In this document: in pieces, positions 16,300-24,429 of the stretch | How positions within the stretch are numbered: the stretch's first letter is position 1 | Layout of the letters: every line of letters begins with the position of its first letter | NCBI RefSeq assembly: GCF_001639105.2 | Contig: NZ_CP028907.1 | Coordinates: forward strand, 309,118-373,117 | Reading direction: 5' to 3' | From: Azospirillum humicireducens | Lineage (GTDB): Bacteria; Pseudomonadota; Alphaproteobacteria; Azospirillales; Azospirillaceae | DNA length: 64,000 bases | Notes under the pieces: generated by a model | What the model was told of the DNA's origin: nothing | What the model saw: the letters and a program-made list of their open reading frames with translations, nothing else | Databases searched by the model: none | Made by a program: the position numbers and the translations under genes

Positions 16300-17216
16300 G
16301 CGACGCGGCTGACCTTCTCGCCCCGGAAACCCGAAGCCGGTCGTCCGACGCGCCGTCCGTCGATCTCGACGCGCTCTATCGCGAGTCCGGCATCGGCGAA
16401 ATGCTGGCGGGGATGGACCGTGAACTGGTCGGGCTGCTGCCGGTGAAGACCCGCATCCGCGAGATCGCCGCCCTGCTGCTGGTGGAGCGAGCGCGTCGCA
16501 GCATCGGCCTTCGGGCGGAGCCGCCGTCGCTGCACATGTGCTTCACCGGCAATCCCGGCACCGGCAAGACGACGGTGGCGCGGCGCATGGCCGGGCTTCT
16601 CCACGGGCTGGGCTATATCCGGCGCGATCATGTGGTGAGCGTCACCCGCGACGATCTGGTCGGCCAGTATATCGGCCACACCGCGCCCAAGACGAAGGAG
16701 GTGCTGAAGCGCGCCATGGGCGGCGTGCTGTTCATCGACGAGGCCTATTACCTCTACCGGCCGGAGAATGAGCGCGATTACGGCCAGGAAGCCATCGAAA
16801 TCCTGCTGCAGGTGATGGAGGACAACCGCGACGACCTCGTGGTGATCCTGGCGGGCTACCGCGACCGCATGGAGGTCTTCTTCCGCTCCAACCCCGGCAT
16901 GGCGTCGCGCATCGCCCATCATGTCGATTTCCCCGACTACGAGGCAGCGGAACTGCTGGAGATCGCCCGGCTGATGACGGAGGGCATGCAGTACCGCCTG
17001 GCGCCGGAGGCGGAACGGGCGATGGGCGACTACATCCTGCGCCGCATGGCCCAGCCGCGCTTCGCCAACGCCCGCTCCATCCGCAACGCGCTGGACCGCG
17101 CCCGCCTGCGTCAGGCCAACCGCCTGTTCGAGGCGCGCGGCAATGCCATCGCCGCCAATGACCTGCTGACCATCGCCGAGGAGGACATCCGCCAAAGCCG
17201 CGTCTTCACACAATAG
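16296..17216 (+). CDS. cbbX: red-type Rubisco activase, AAA+
   Basis: AAA+ protein of 306 aa that remodels inhibited red-type Rubisco by pulling on the large-subunit C-terminus. Walker A GNPGTGKTT lies near residue 85, the conserved LVGQYIGHTAPKT pore-loop region follows, then Walker B VLFIDEAYYL and the sensor segment NARSIRNALDRAR. The ATG overlaps the cbbE stop. Its presence supports the red-type assignment of the Rubisco. Confidence 0.96.
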   Translation: MSDAADLLAPETRSRSSDAPSVDLDALYRESGIGEMLAGMDRELVGLLPVKTRIREIAALLLVERARRSIGLRAEPPSLHMCFTGNPGTGKTTVARRMAGLLHGLGYIRRDHVVSVTRDDLVGQYIGHTAPKTKEVLKRAMGGVLFIDEAYYLYRPENERDYGQEAIEILLQVMEDNRDDLVVILAGYRDRMEVFFRSNPGMASRIAHHVDFPDYEAAELLEIARLMTEGMQYRLAPEAERAMGDYILRRMAQPRFANARSIRNALDRARLRQANRLFEARGNAIAANDLLTIAEEDIRQSRVFTQ

Positions 17217-17261
17217 GCCGGCAAAAAGCCGGCCGCACAAAACACGAGAGAGGGGGAACCG

Positions 17262-18389
17262 ATGCCGCACCGTCATACGACCTTCAGCAAGTTCATCATC
17301 GAGGACCAGCGCCGCCGCGGCGGGGCCGACACCGACCTGACCGCGCTGCTCAACGACGTGCAGACCGCGTGCAAGTTCATCGCCAGCGCCGCCGCCCGCG
17401 GGTCGCTGACGCCGTCGGCCGGCCAGCCGGCCACCGCCCATTTTGCCGCACCGGCGCCCGAACCCGGCGTCAACGTCCATGGCGAGACGCAGAAGCCGCT
17501 GGACCTGATCGCCAACGAGATCATGCTGCGCACTTGCGAGTATGGCGGCAAGCTCTGCGGCATGGCGTCGGAGGAGATGGAGGAGCCCTACCGCATCCCC
17601 CGCGAATACCCGCGCGGCCGCTATCTGCTGGCCTTCGATCCGCTGGACGGCTCGTCGAACGTGGACGTCAACCTGACGGTCGGCACCATCTTCTCCATTC
17701 TCAAGGCGCCCGACGGGGTGGAGGAGCCGGAGGTGGAGCATTTCCTGCAGCCCGGCACCCGGCAGGTGGTGGCGGGCTTCGCGCTCTATGGGCCGGCCGA
17801 CATGATCGTCGCCACCTTCGGCGAGGGCGTGCACGGCTTCACGCTCGACCGCGAGATCGGCGCCTACACCCTGACCCATCCGCACATGCGCATCCCCGAC
17901 CATGTCTGCGAATTCGCCATCAACAGCTCCAACGCCCGCTTCTGGGAACCGCCGGTGCGCCAGTATGTCGAGGAGTGCATCAAGGGCAGTTCCGGCCCGC
18001 GCGAGGCGGATTTCAACATGCGCTGGATCGCGTCGCTGGTGGCGGAGGTCTACCGCATCCTGATCCGGGGCGGCGTCTTCCTCTATCCGCGCGACGCCCG
18101 CCCCACCCACAAGCCGGGCCGGCTGCGCCTTCTCTACGAGGCCAACCCCATCGCCATGCTGGTGGAGCAGGCGGGCGGGGCGGCCAGCACCGGACGGCAA
18201 CGGATTCTCGACATCGAGCCGATGGCCCTGCACCAGCGGGTGCCGGTGATCCTGGGATCGAAGTCGGAGGTTGAGCGGCTGGTCGCCTATCACGCCGCCT
18301 ACGACCGGGGGGAGGAGCTGGCCTTCAGCGCCCCGCTGTTCGGCAGCCGGTCGCTGTTCCTGACGCCCGAATCCGCGGCGCTGGGCTGA
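17262..18389 (+). CDS. cbbF: class I fructose-1,6-bisphosphatase
   Basis: Enzyme of 375 aa removing the 1-phosphate from fructose-1,6-bisphosphate (and possibly from sedoheptulose-1,7-bisphosphate in this pathway). The metal/phosphate-site block AFDPLDGSSNVDVN is intact, as are the N-terminal FSKFIIEDQ and C-terminal GGAASTGRQRILDIEP. ATG 17262 follows GAGAGAGGGGGAA. It lies 45 nt after cbbX and 14 nt before cbbP. Confidence 0.95.
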   Translation: MPHRHTTFSKFIIEDQRRRGGADTDLTALLNDVQTACKFIASAAARGSLTPSAGQPATAHFAAPAPEPGVNVHGETQKPLDLIANEIMLRTCEYGGKLCGMASEEMEEPYRIPREYPRGRYLLAFDPLDGSSNVDVNLTVGTIFSILKAPDGVEEPEVEHFLQPGTRQVVAGFALYGPADMIVATFGEGVHGFTLDREIGAYTLTHPHMRIPDHVCEFAINSSNARFWEPPVRQYVEECIKGSSGPREADFNMRWIASLVAEVYRILIRGGVFLYPRDARPTHKPGRLRLLYEANPIAMLVEQAGGAASTGRQRILDIEPMALHQRVPVILGSKSEVERLVAYHAAYDRGEELAFSAPLFGSRSLFLTPESAALG

Positions 18390-18403
18390 GGGAGGAGCGC
18401 ACA

Positions 18404-19279
18404 ATGTCGGCCCGTCATCCGATCATCGTCGTCACCGGCTCCTCCGGCGCCGGGACCACCACCGTTACCCGCACCTTCCAGCAGATCTTCCGGCGGGAGG
18501 GGGTCTCCGCCGCCATCGTCGAGGGCGACAGCTTCCACCGCTACGACCGCCGCGAAATGCGCGCCAAGGTCGCCGAAGCGCAGGAGGACCGCCATTCGAC
18601 CTTCAGCCATTTCGGTCCCGACGCCAACCTGTTCGAGGAGTTGGACGACCTGTTCCGCAGCTATGGCGAGACCGGCGGCGGCCGGACCCGCAAATACCTG
18701 CATGACGAGAAGGAGGCCGAACCCTACGGCCAGGACCCCGGCACCTTCACGCCTTGGGAGGAGATCGAGCCCGGCACCGACATGCTGTTCTACGAGGGCC
18801 TGCACGGCTGCGTGCGCACCGATCGCGTCGATCTCGCCCGCCACGCCGACCTGAAGATCGGCGTCGTGCCCATCGTGAACCTGGAATGGATCCAGAAGAT
18901 CCACCGCGACCGCAACATGCGCGGCTATTCGGAAGAGGCCATCGTCGACACCATCCTGCGGCGGATGCCGGACTATGTGAAGTACATCTGCCCGCAGTTC
19001 AGCAGCACCGACGTGAATTTCCAGCGCGTGCCGACGGTGGACACCAGCAATCCCTTCATCGCCCGCGACATCCCGACCTCGGACGAGAGCATGCTGGTCA
19101 TCCGCTTCACCCGGCCGAAGGGCATCGACTTCCCCTATCTGCTGTCGATGCTGAAGGACAGCTTCATGACCCGGCCCAACACCATCGTGTGTCCGGGCGA
19201 CAAGATGGCGCTGGCCATGCAGCTGATCTTCACGCCGATGATCTGGCAACTGGTCGACCGCAAGAAGAAGGCGTTCTGA
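18404..19279 (+). CDS. cbbP: phosphoribulokinase
   Basis: ATP-dependent kinase of 291 aa making ribulose-1,5-bisphosphate. P-loop GSSGAGTTTVT at residues about 11-21, then the proteobacterial-type segments EGDSFHRYDR, FSHFGPDANLFEELD and FYEGLHGCV. This is the octameric bacterial form rather than the plant form. Ribosome site GAGGGAGGAG precedes the ATG. Confidence 0.96.
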   Translation: MSARHPIIVVTGSSGAGTTTVTRTFQQIFRREGVSAAIVEGDSFHRYDRREMRAKVAEAQEDRHSTFSHFGPDANLFEELDDLFRSYGETGGGRTRKYLHDEKEAEPYGQDPGTFTPWEEIEPGTDMLFYEGLHGCVRTDRVDLARHADLKIGVVPIVNLEWIQKIHRDRNMRGYSEEAIVDTILRRMPDYVKYICPQFSSTDVNFQRVPTVDTSNPFIARDIPTSDESMLVIRFTRPKGIDFPYLLSMLKDSFMTRPNTIVCPGDKMALAMQLIFTPMIWQLVDRKKKAF

Positions 19280-19333
19280 GAGGGGCGCCCCTCCTGCCGC
19301 CGCAAGAACACCCACCGGGGAAGGACACCAACC

Positions 19334-21388
19334 ATGAACGCGTCGATGACCGCGGCCGTCGAGGTCCGCGAACAGGACCGGCTTGCCTTGCCGCCTGCCG
19401 ACACACCCGACCGTGGTTCCGGACGCCGCCTGCTGGCGAACGCCTTGCGCATGCTCGCCGTCGATGCGGTGGAGGCCGCGAACTCCGGCCATCCCGGCAT
19501 GCCGATGGGGATGGCCGACATCGCCGAGGCGCTGTGGAGGCGCCATCTGCGCCACAATCCGGCCGACCCGCGCTGGCCCGACCGCGACCGCTTCGTGCTG
19601 TCGAACGGGCATGGCTCGATGCTGCTCTACGCCTTGCTGCATCTGACCGGCTACGACCTGCCGATGGAGGAACTGCGGCGCTTCCGGCAGCTCGGCTCGC
19701 GCACGCCGGGGCATCCGGAACATGGCCTCACGCCGGGGGTGGAGACGACCACCGGGCCGCTGGGGCAGGGCCTTGCCAATGCCGTCGGCATGGCCTTGGC
19801 CGAACGGCTGCTGGGGACGGAGTTCAACCGGCCGGGGCACCGTATCGTCGATCACCGGACCTTCTGCTTCGTCGGCGACGGCTGCCTGATGGAGGGGATC
19901 AGCCACGAGGTCTGTTCGCTGGCCGGCACGCTGGGGCTGGAAAAGCTGGTGGTCTTCTACGACGACAACGGCATCTCCATCGACGGCCCCGTCACCGGCT
20001 GGTTCACCGACGACACGCCGCGCCGGTTCGAAGCCTATGGCTGGCGGGTGATCCGCGAGGTGGACGGCCACGATGCCTACGCGCTGGACACCGCCATCGA
20101 CGAGGCGCTGACCTCCTGCGGCAAGCCGACACTGATCTGCTGCCGGACGGTGATCGGCCATGGCTCGCCCAACCGGGCCGGCTCGGCCGAGGTGCATGGC
20201 GCGCCGCTGGGCTCGGCGGAGGTCGCCGCGACCAGGGCTGCGCTCGGCTGGACTTCGCCGCCCTTCGAGCTGCCGGACGAGGTGCGTGCCGGCTGGGACG
20301 CGCGGCGGCGCGGTGCGGCGGCACAGGCCGACTGGCAGGCAAGGGTCGATGCCTATGCCGACGCCCACCCGCAGGCCGCGGCCGAGTTCCTGCGGCGCAT
20401 GCGCGGCGACCTGCCGGAGAACTTCGCCGAATCCGCCGATGCCTGGATCGCCGCCGTTGCCGAGCGGGCGGAACCGATGGCGACGCGCAAGGCCTCCCAG
20501 CAGGCAATCGGGACGCTGGCGGAATTGCTGCCGGAACTGCTGGGTGGATCGGCCGACCTCACCGGCTCCAATCTCACCGACTGGCGGGGGAGTGGCGGGC
20601 GCCACCTGCATTACGGCGTGCGGGAATTCGCCATGGCCGCGGTGATGAACGGCATCGCACTGCATGGCGGCTTTCTGCCCTTCGGCGGCACCTTCCTGGC
20701 CTTCTCCGACTATTCCCGCAACGGCCTGCGCCTGTCGGCGCTGATGGGGCTGCGCGTCGTCCATGTCTTCACCCATGACGGCATCGGCCTGGGCGAGGAC
20801 GGCCCCACCCACCAGCCGGTGGAGCATGCCGCCAGCCTGCGCCTGATGCCGAACCTCGACGTCTGGCGCCCCTGCGATGCCCTGGAAACCGCCGTCGCGT
20901 GGCGGGCCGCGGTGGAGCGGGCGGGCGGGCCGACCGCGCTGCTGCTGTCGCGCCAGACCCTGCCGGCCCAACCGGGAACCGGGCGTATCCGCGATGCCGC
21001 CCGCGGCGGCTATGTGCTGGTTGACGACGAACGTCCTGACGTGGTGCTGATCGCCACCGGCTCGGAGGTCGCCATCGTCATGGAGGCGCGGCGGCTGCTC
21101 GCCGGCCGCGGCATTGCCGCCCGCGTCGTCTCCATGCCCTGCTGCGAGGTCTTCGACCGCCAGGATCCGGCATGGCGCCGTGCCGTGCTGCCGGACGGCG
21201 TTCCGCGGCTGGCGGTGGAGGCCGGGGCGACCGGGCTGTGGCGCGCCCATGTCGGGCTGGACGGCGACGTGGTCGGCCTCGACCGCTACGGCGAGTCCGC
21301 TCCCGCCGCCGACCTCTACCGCCATTTCGGCATCACGGCGGAGGTTGTGGCGGACCGCGCCCAACGTCTCCGCTCCCCCCAGTCCTGA
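19334..21388 (+). CDS. cbbT: transketolase
   Basis: Thiamine-diphosphate enzyme of 684 aa. N-terminal half: ANSGHPGMPMGMAD, the TPP/Mg site GDGCLMEGISHE with later DDNGI. Second half: GIALHGGFLPFGGTF, THDGIGLGEDGPTHQP and C-terminal ATGSEV. Interconverts the sugar phosphates of the regeneration phase. About 40 residues before the first conserved block are less conserved; ATG at 19334 is preceded by GGGGAAGGA. Confidence 0.95.
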   Translation: MNASMTAAVEVREQDRLALPPADTPDRGSGRRLLANALRMLAVDAVEAANSGHPGMPMGMADIAEALWRRHLRHNPADPRWPDRDRFVLSNGHGSMLLYALLHLTGYDLPMEELRRFRQLGSRTPGHPEHGLTPGVETTTGPLGQGLANAVGMALAERLLGTEFNRPGHRIVDHRTFCFVGDGCLMEGISHEVCSLAGTLGLEKLVVFYDDNGISIDGPVTGWFTDDTPRRFEAYGWRVIREVDGHDAYALDTAIDEALTSCGKPTLICCRTVIGHGSPNRAGSAEVHGAPLGSAEVAATRAALGWTSPPFELPDEVRAGWDARRRGAAAQADWQARVDAYADAHPQAAAEFLRRMRGDLPENFAESADAWIAAVAERAEPMATRKASQQAIGTLAELLPELLGGSADLTGSNLTDWRGSGGRHLHYGVREFAMAAVMNGIALHGGFLPFGGTFLAFSDYSRNGLRLSALMGLRVVHVFTHDGIGLGEDGPTHQPVEHAASLRLMPNLDVWRPCDALETAVAWRAAVERAGGPTALLLSRQTLPAQPGTGRIRDAARGGYVLVDDERPDVVLIATGSEVAIVMEARRLLAGRGIAARVVSMPCCEVFDRQDPAWRRAVLPDGVPRLAVEAGATGLWRAHVGLDGDVVGLDRYGESAPAADLYRHFGITAEVVADRAQRLRSPQS

Positions 21389-21410
21389 CCTGAACCGGAG
21401 ACCTCCCGCG

Positions 21411-22448
21411 ATGGCCCTGATCTCCCTCCGACAGCTCCTCGACCATGCGGCCGACCATGGCTATGGCGTGCCGGCCTTCAACATCAACACCATGGAACAG
21501 ATCCAGGCGATCATGCAGGCGGCGGACGACTGCGCCAGCCCGGTGATCCTCCAGGCCTCCGCCGGTGCGCGCAAATATGCCGGCGAGCCGTTCCTGCGCC
21601 ATATGGTGCAGGCGGCGGTGGAGATGTGGCCGCATATTCCCGTCTGCCTGCACCAGGACCATGGCGCCAGCCCGGCCGTCTGCCAGCAGGCGATCCGTTC
21701 CGGCTTCACCAGCGTGATGATGGACGGCTCGCTGCTGGACGACATGAAGACGCCGGCCGGCTACGACTACAACATCCGCGTCACCCGGCAGGTGGTGGAG
21801 CAGGCGCACGCCGTCGGCGTTTCGGTGGAGGGCGAGCTGGGCTGCCTCGGCTCTCTGGAGACCGGCCGGGCGGGGGAGGAGGACGGATCCGGCGCCGTCG
21901 GCACGCTGTCGCGCGACCAGTTGCTGACCGATCCGGAGCAGGCCGCGGATTTCGTGGCGCGGACGGGGGTGGATGCGCTCGCCATCGCCATCGGCACCAG
22001 CCATGGCGCCTACAAGTTCAGCCGCCGCCCGGACGGCGAGGTGTTGGCCATCGGCCGCATCCGCGCCATCCACGACCGCATTCCCGATACCCATCTGGTG
22101 ATGCACGGTTCCTCCAGCGTGCCGCAGGAGTGGCTGGAGATCATCCGCGCCCATGGCGGCAGCATCCGCGAGACCTACGGCGTCCCGGTGGAAGAGATTC
22201 GCGAAGGCATCCGCAACGGTGTGCGCAAGGTCAACATCGACACCGACATCCGCCTTGCCATGAGCGGCAGCCTGCGCCGTGCGATGATGACGCGGCCGGA
22301 GGAGTTCGACCCGCGCAAGTTCCTGGCCGAAGCGACCAGGGCCGCCCGCATGCTTTGCCGAGAGCGGTTCGAGGCCTTCGGGTCGGCCGGGCAGGCGGAC
22401 CGGATCGTTCCCCTTTCGCTGGAGCGCATGGCCGCGCGCGCAGCCTGA
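21411..22448 (+). CDS. cbbA: class II fructose-bisphosphate aldolase
   Basis: Zinc-dependent aldolase of 345 aa. Landmarks are YGVPAFNINTMEQI, zinc-binding HQDHG in VCLHQDHGASP, and MHGSSSVPQEW, with a C-terminal VNIDTDIRLAMSGSLR phosphate site. It belongs to the CbbA (Calvin type) subgroup with GSLETG after the active loop. ATG at 21411, 22 nt after cbbT. Last clear gene of the cbb operon. Confidence 0.94.
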   Translation: MALISLRQLLDHAADHGYGVPAFNINTMEQIQAIMQAADDCASPVILQASAGARKYAGEPFLRHMVQAAVEMWPHIPVCLHQDHGASPAVCQQAIRSGFTSVMMDGSLLDDMKTPAGYDYNIRVTRQVVEQAHAVGVSVEGELGCLGSLETGRAGEEDGSGAVGTLSRDQLLTDPEQAADFVARTGVDALAIAIGTSHGAYKFSRRPDGEVLAIGRIRAIHDRIPDTHLVMHGSSSVPQEWLEIIRAHGGSIRETYGVPVEEIREGIRNGVRKVNIDTDIRLAMSGSLRRAMMTRPEEFDPRKFLAEATRAARMLCRERFEAFGSAGQADRIVPLSLERMAARAA

Positions 22449-22616
22449 TCCCACCTTCATCCCATCCGACATTCCCATCCGGTCAACGGCGAATATAATT
22501 TAGCATGCTGACTTTCAGCGAATGATGCGTTACCGTGGCATCTGGTATACGAAACGCCAGGAACTCGGATCGCGACACCCAGACTCGCGGAATATCCAGC
22601 AGAGGCCAGAAACGCC

Positions 22617-24419
22617 GTGACCGCATTCCCCCCGAACTTCAGCGCTCCGATCATCAGCGCGATCCCGCCGGGCGGCGTTCCTGCCCGCAGCATCCATCCC
22701 GGCTCCGGCCGCCGCAAGACGCGCGACCAGCAGAAGGGCCGTCAGGTCGATCCCGTCAGCCTTGACGAGATACGGGCGCTTCTCGGCGACCGGTCCCGTC
22801 AGCCGGATCTGCTGATCGAGCATCTTCACCTGCTTCAGGACCATTACGGCTGCCTGCATGCCCGCCATCTCGCCGCCTTGGCGAAGGAGATGAAGCTGGC
22901 GCTGGTCGAGGTGTTCGAGGTGGCGTCCTTCTACGCCCATTTCGACATCGTGATGGACGGAGAGCCGGCGCCGCCGAAGCTGACCATCCGTGTGTGCGAC
23001 TCCCTGAGCTGCGCGCTGGCCGGGGCCGAACAGCTGCACGAGGCGCTGAAGGCCGGTGTCGACGAGCGCGAGGTCCGCGTCGTGCGCGCACCCTGCATGG
23101 GCGGCTGCAACAATGCCCCCGTCGTGGCGATCGGCCATGCCCCGCACGAGAACGCGACGGTCGACAGCGTGCTCGATGCCGTGGCTCACGGCCATGTCCA
23201 CCCGGACATTCCCGACTATCTCGGCTTCGACGACTACATCCGCGGCGGCGGCTACAAGATGCTGGCCGAATGCCTGAACGGTGCGCGCGATGTCGATGCC
23301 GTGCTGAAGATGCTGGAGGATTCCAGCATCCGCGGCCTGGGCGGGGCCGGCTTCCCCACCGGCCTGAAATGGCGCTATGTCCGGGCGGAGCCGGGACCGC
23401 GCATGATGGCGATCAACGGCGACGAGGGCGAGCCCGGCACCTTCAAGGACCGCTTCCATCTGGAACGCGACCCGCACCGCTTCCTGGAAGGAATGCTGAT
23501 CGGCGCCTGGACCGTGGAGGCGACCGACGTCTACATCTACCTGCGCGACGAATACCCGCAATGCCGGGAAATCCTGCTGCGCGAAATCCCGAAGGTCGAG
23601 GCCGCCGGCTTCGCCCGCCACACCCGCATCCATCTCCGCCGCGGTGCCGGCGCCTACATCTGCGGCGAGGAATCGGCGATGCTGGAGAGCATCGAGGGCA
23701 AGCGCGGACTGCCTCGCCACAAGCCGCCCTTCCCATCGGTGGTCGGCCTGTTCGGCCGTCCGACCCTGATCAACAACATCGAAACGGTGTTCTGGGTCCG
23801 CGAGATCCTGGAGAAAGGAGGGGCGTGGTTCGCCAGCCACGGCATGAACGGGCGCAAGGGGCTGCGCACCTTCTCCGTCTCCGGCCGGGTGAAGGAGCCG
23901 GGGGTCAAGCTGGCCCCGGCCGGCATCACCCTTCAGGAACTGATCGATCAATATTGTGGCGGCATGGCCGACGGCCACACGCTGAAGGGCTATCTGCCCG
24001 GCGGTCCGTCCGGCGGCATCCTGCCGGCATCGATGGCGAACATCCCGCTCGATTTCGGCACGCTGGAGCCGCACGGCTCCTTCATCGGCTCGGCCGCCGT
24101 CGTCGTGCTGTCCGACAAGGACAACATGCGCGACGTGGCGCTCAACCTGCTGAAGTTCTTCGAGGATGAGAGCTGCGGCCAATGCACGCCCTGCCGGGTC
24201 GGCACCGAGAAGGCCGTGCGCCTGATCAGCGAGCCCGAATGGGACGAGGAACTGCTGACCGCGCTCGCCACCGTGATGGGCGATGCCTCGATCTGCGGCC
24301 TGGGTCAGGCAGCAATGAACCCGATCAAGCTGGTGATGAAGCATTTCCGTGACGACTTCGTGTCGCGCCAGGGCACGGCCCAAGGCTCGGCCCAGGGCGC
24401 AACCGGATCGCAGGGGTAA
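22617..24419 (+). CDS. fdhB: NAD-linked formate dehydrogenase beta subunit (NuoE-NuoF fusion)
   Basis: Diaphorase subunit of about 600 aa that passes electrons from formate oxidation to NAD+. The N-terminal thioredoxin-like NuoE/FdsG part carries a [2Fe-2S] site (CDSLSC and CMGGC). The NuoF/FdsB part has FMN motif GLGGAGFPTG, the GAYICGEESAML nucleotide site and the [4Fe-4S] block SCGQCTPCR. This fused architecture is that of Fdh1 beta in Methylobacterium. The GTG at 22617 has only a weak upstream purine tract; the first 45 or so residues are low in similarity, so the true start may be further in. Ten nt before fdhA. Confidence 0.9.
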   Translation: MTAFPPNFSAPIISAIPPGGVPARSIHPGSGRRKTRDQQKGRQVDPVSLDEIRALLGDRSRQPDLLIEHLHLLQDHYGCLHARHLAALAKEMKLALVEVFEVASFYAHFDIVMDGEPAPPKLTIRVCDSLSCALAGAEQLHEALKAGVDEREVRVVRAPCMGGCNNAPVVAIGHAPHENATVDSVLDAVAHGHVHPDIPDYLGFDDYIRGGGYKMLAECLNGARDVDAVLKMLEDSSIRGLGGAGFPTGLKWRYVRAEPGPRMMAINGDEGEPGTFKDRFHLERDPHRFLEGMLIGAWTVEATDVYIYLRDEYPQCREILLREIPKVEAAGFARHTRIHLRRGAGAYICGEESAMLESIEGKRGLPRHKPPFPSVVGLFGRPTLINNIETVFWVREILEKGGAWFASHGMNGRKGLRTFSVSGRVKEPGVKLAPAGITLQELIDQYCGGMADGHTLKGYLPGGPSGGILPASMANIPLDFGTLEPHGSFIGSAAVVVLSDKDNMRDVALNLLKFFEDESCGQCTPCRVGTEKAVRLISEPEWDEELLTALATVMGDASICGLGQAAMNPIKLVMKHFRDDFVSRQGTAQGSAQGATGSQG

Positions 24420-24429
24420 GGAGACCGAC

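Noticed and set aside
18299..21364. A 1021-aa open frame on the minus strand across cbbP and cbbT
   Set aside because: Antisense shadow of high-GC genes; composition is His/Gln/Arg/Gly-rich without any family motif, while the plus strand encodes clear phosphoribulokinase and transketolase.
22449..22616. A sigma54 promoter ahead of fdhB (TGGCATC at about 22536)
   Set aside because: The -12 element is missing at the required spacing, so it is a chance match.
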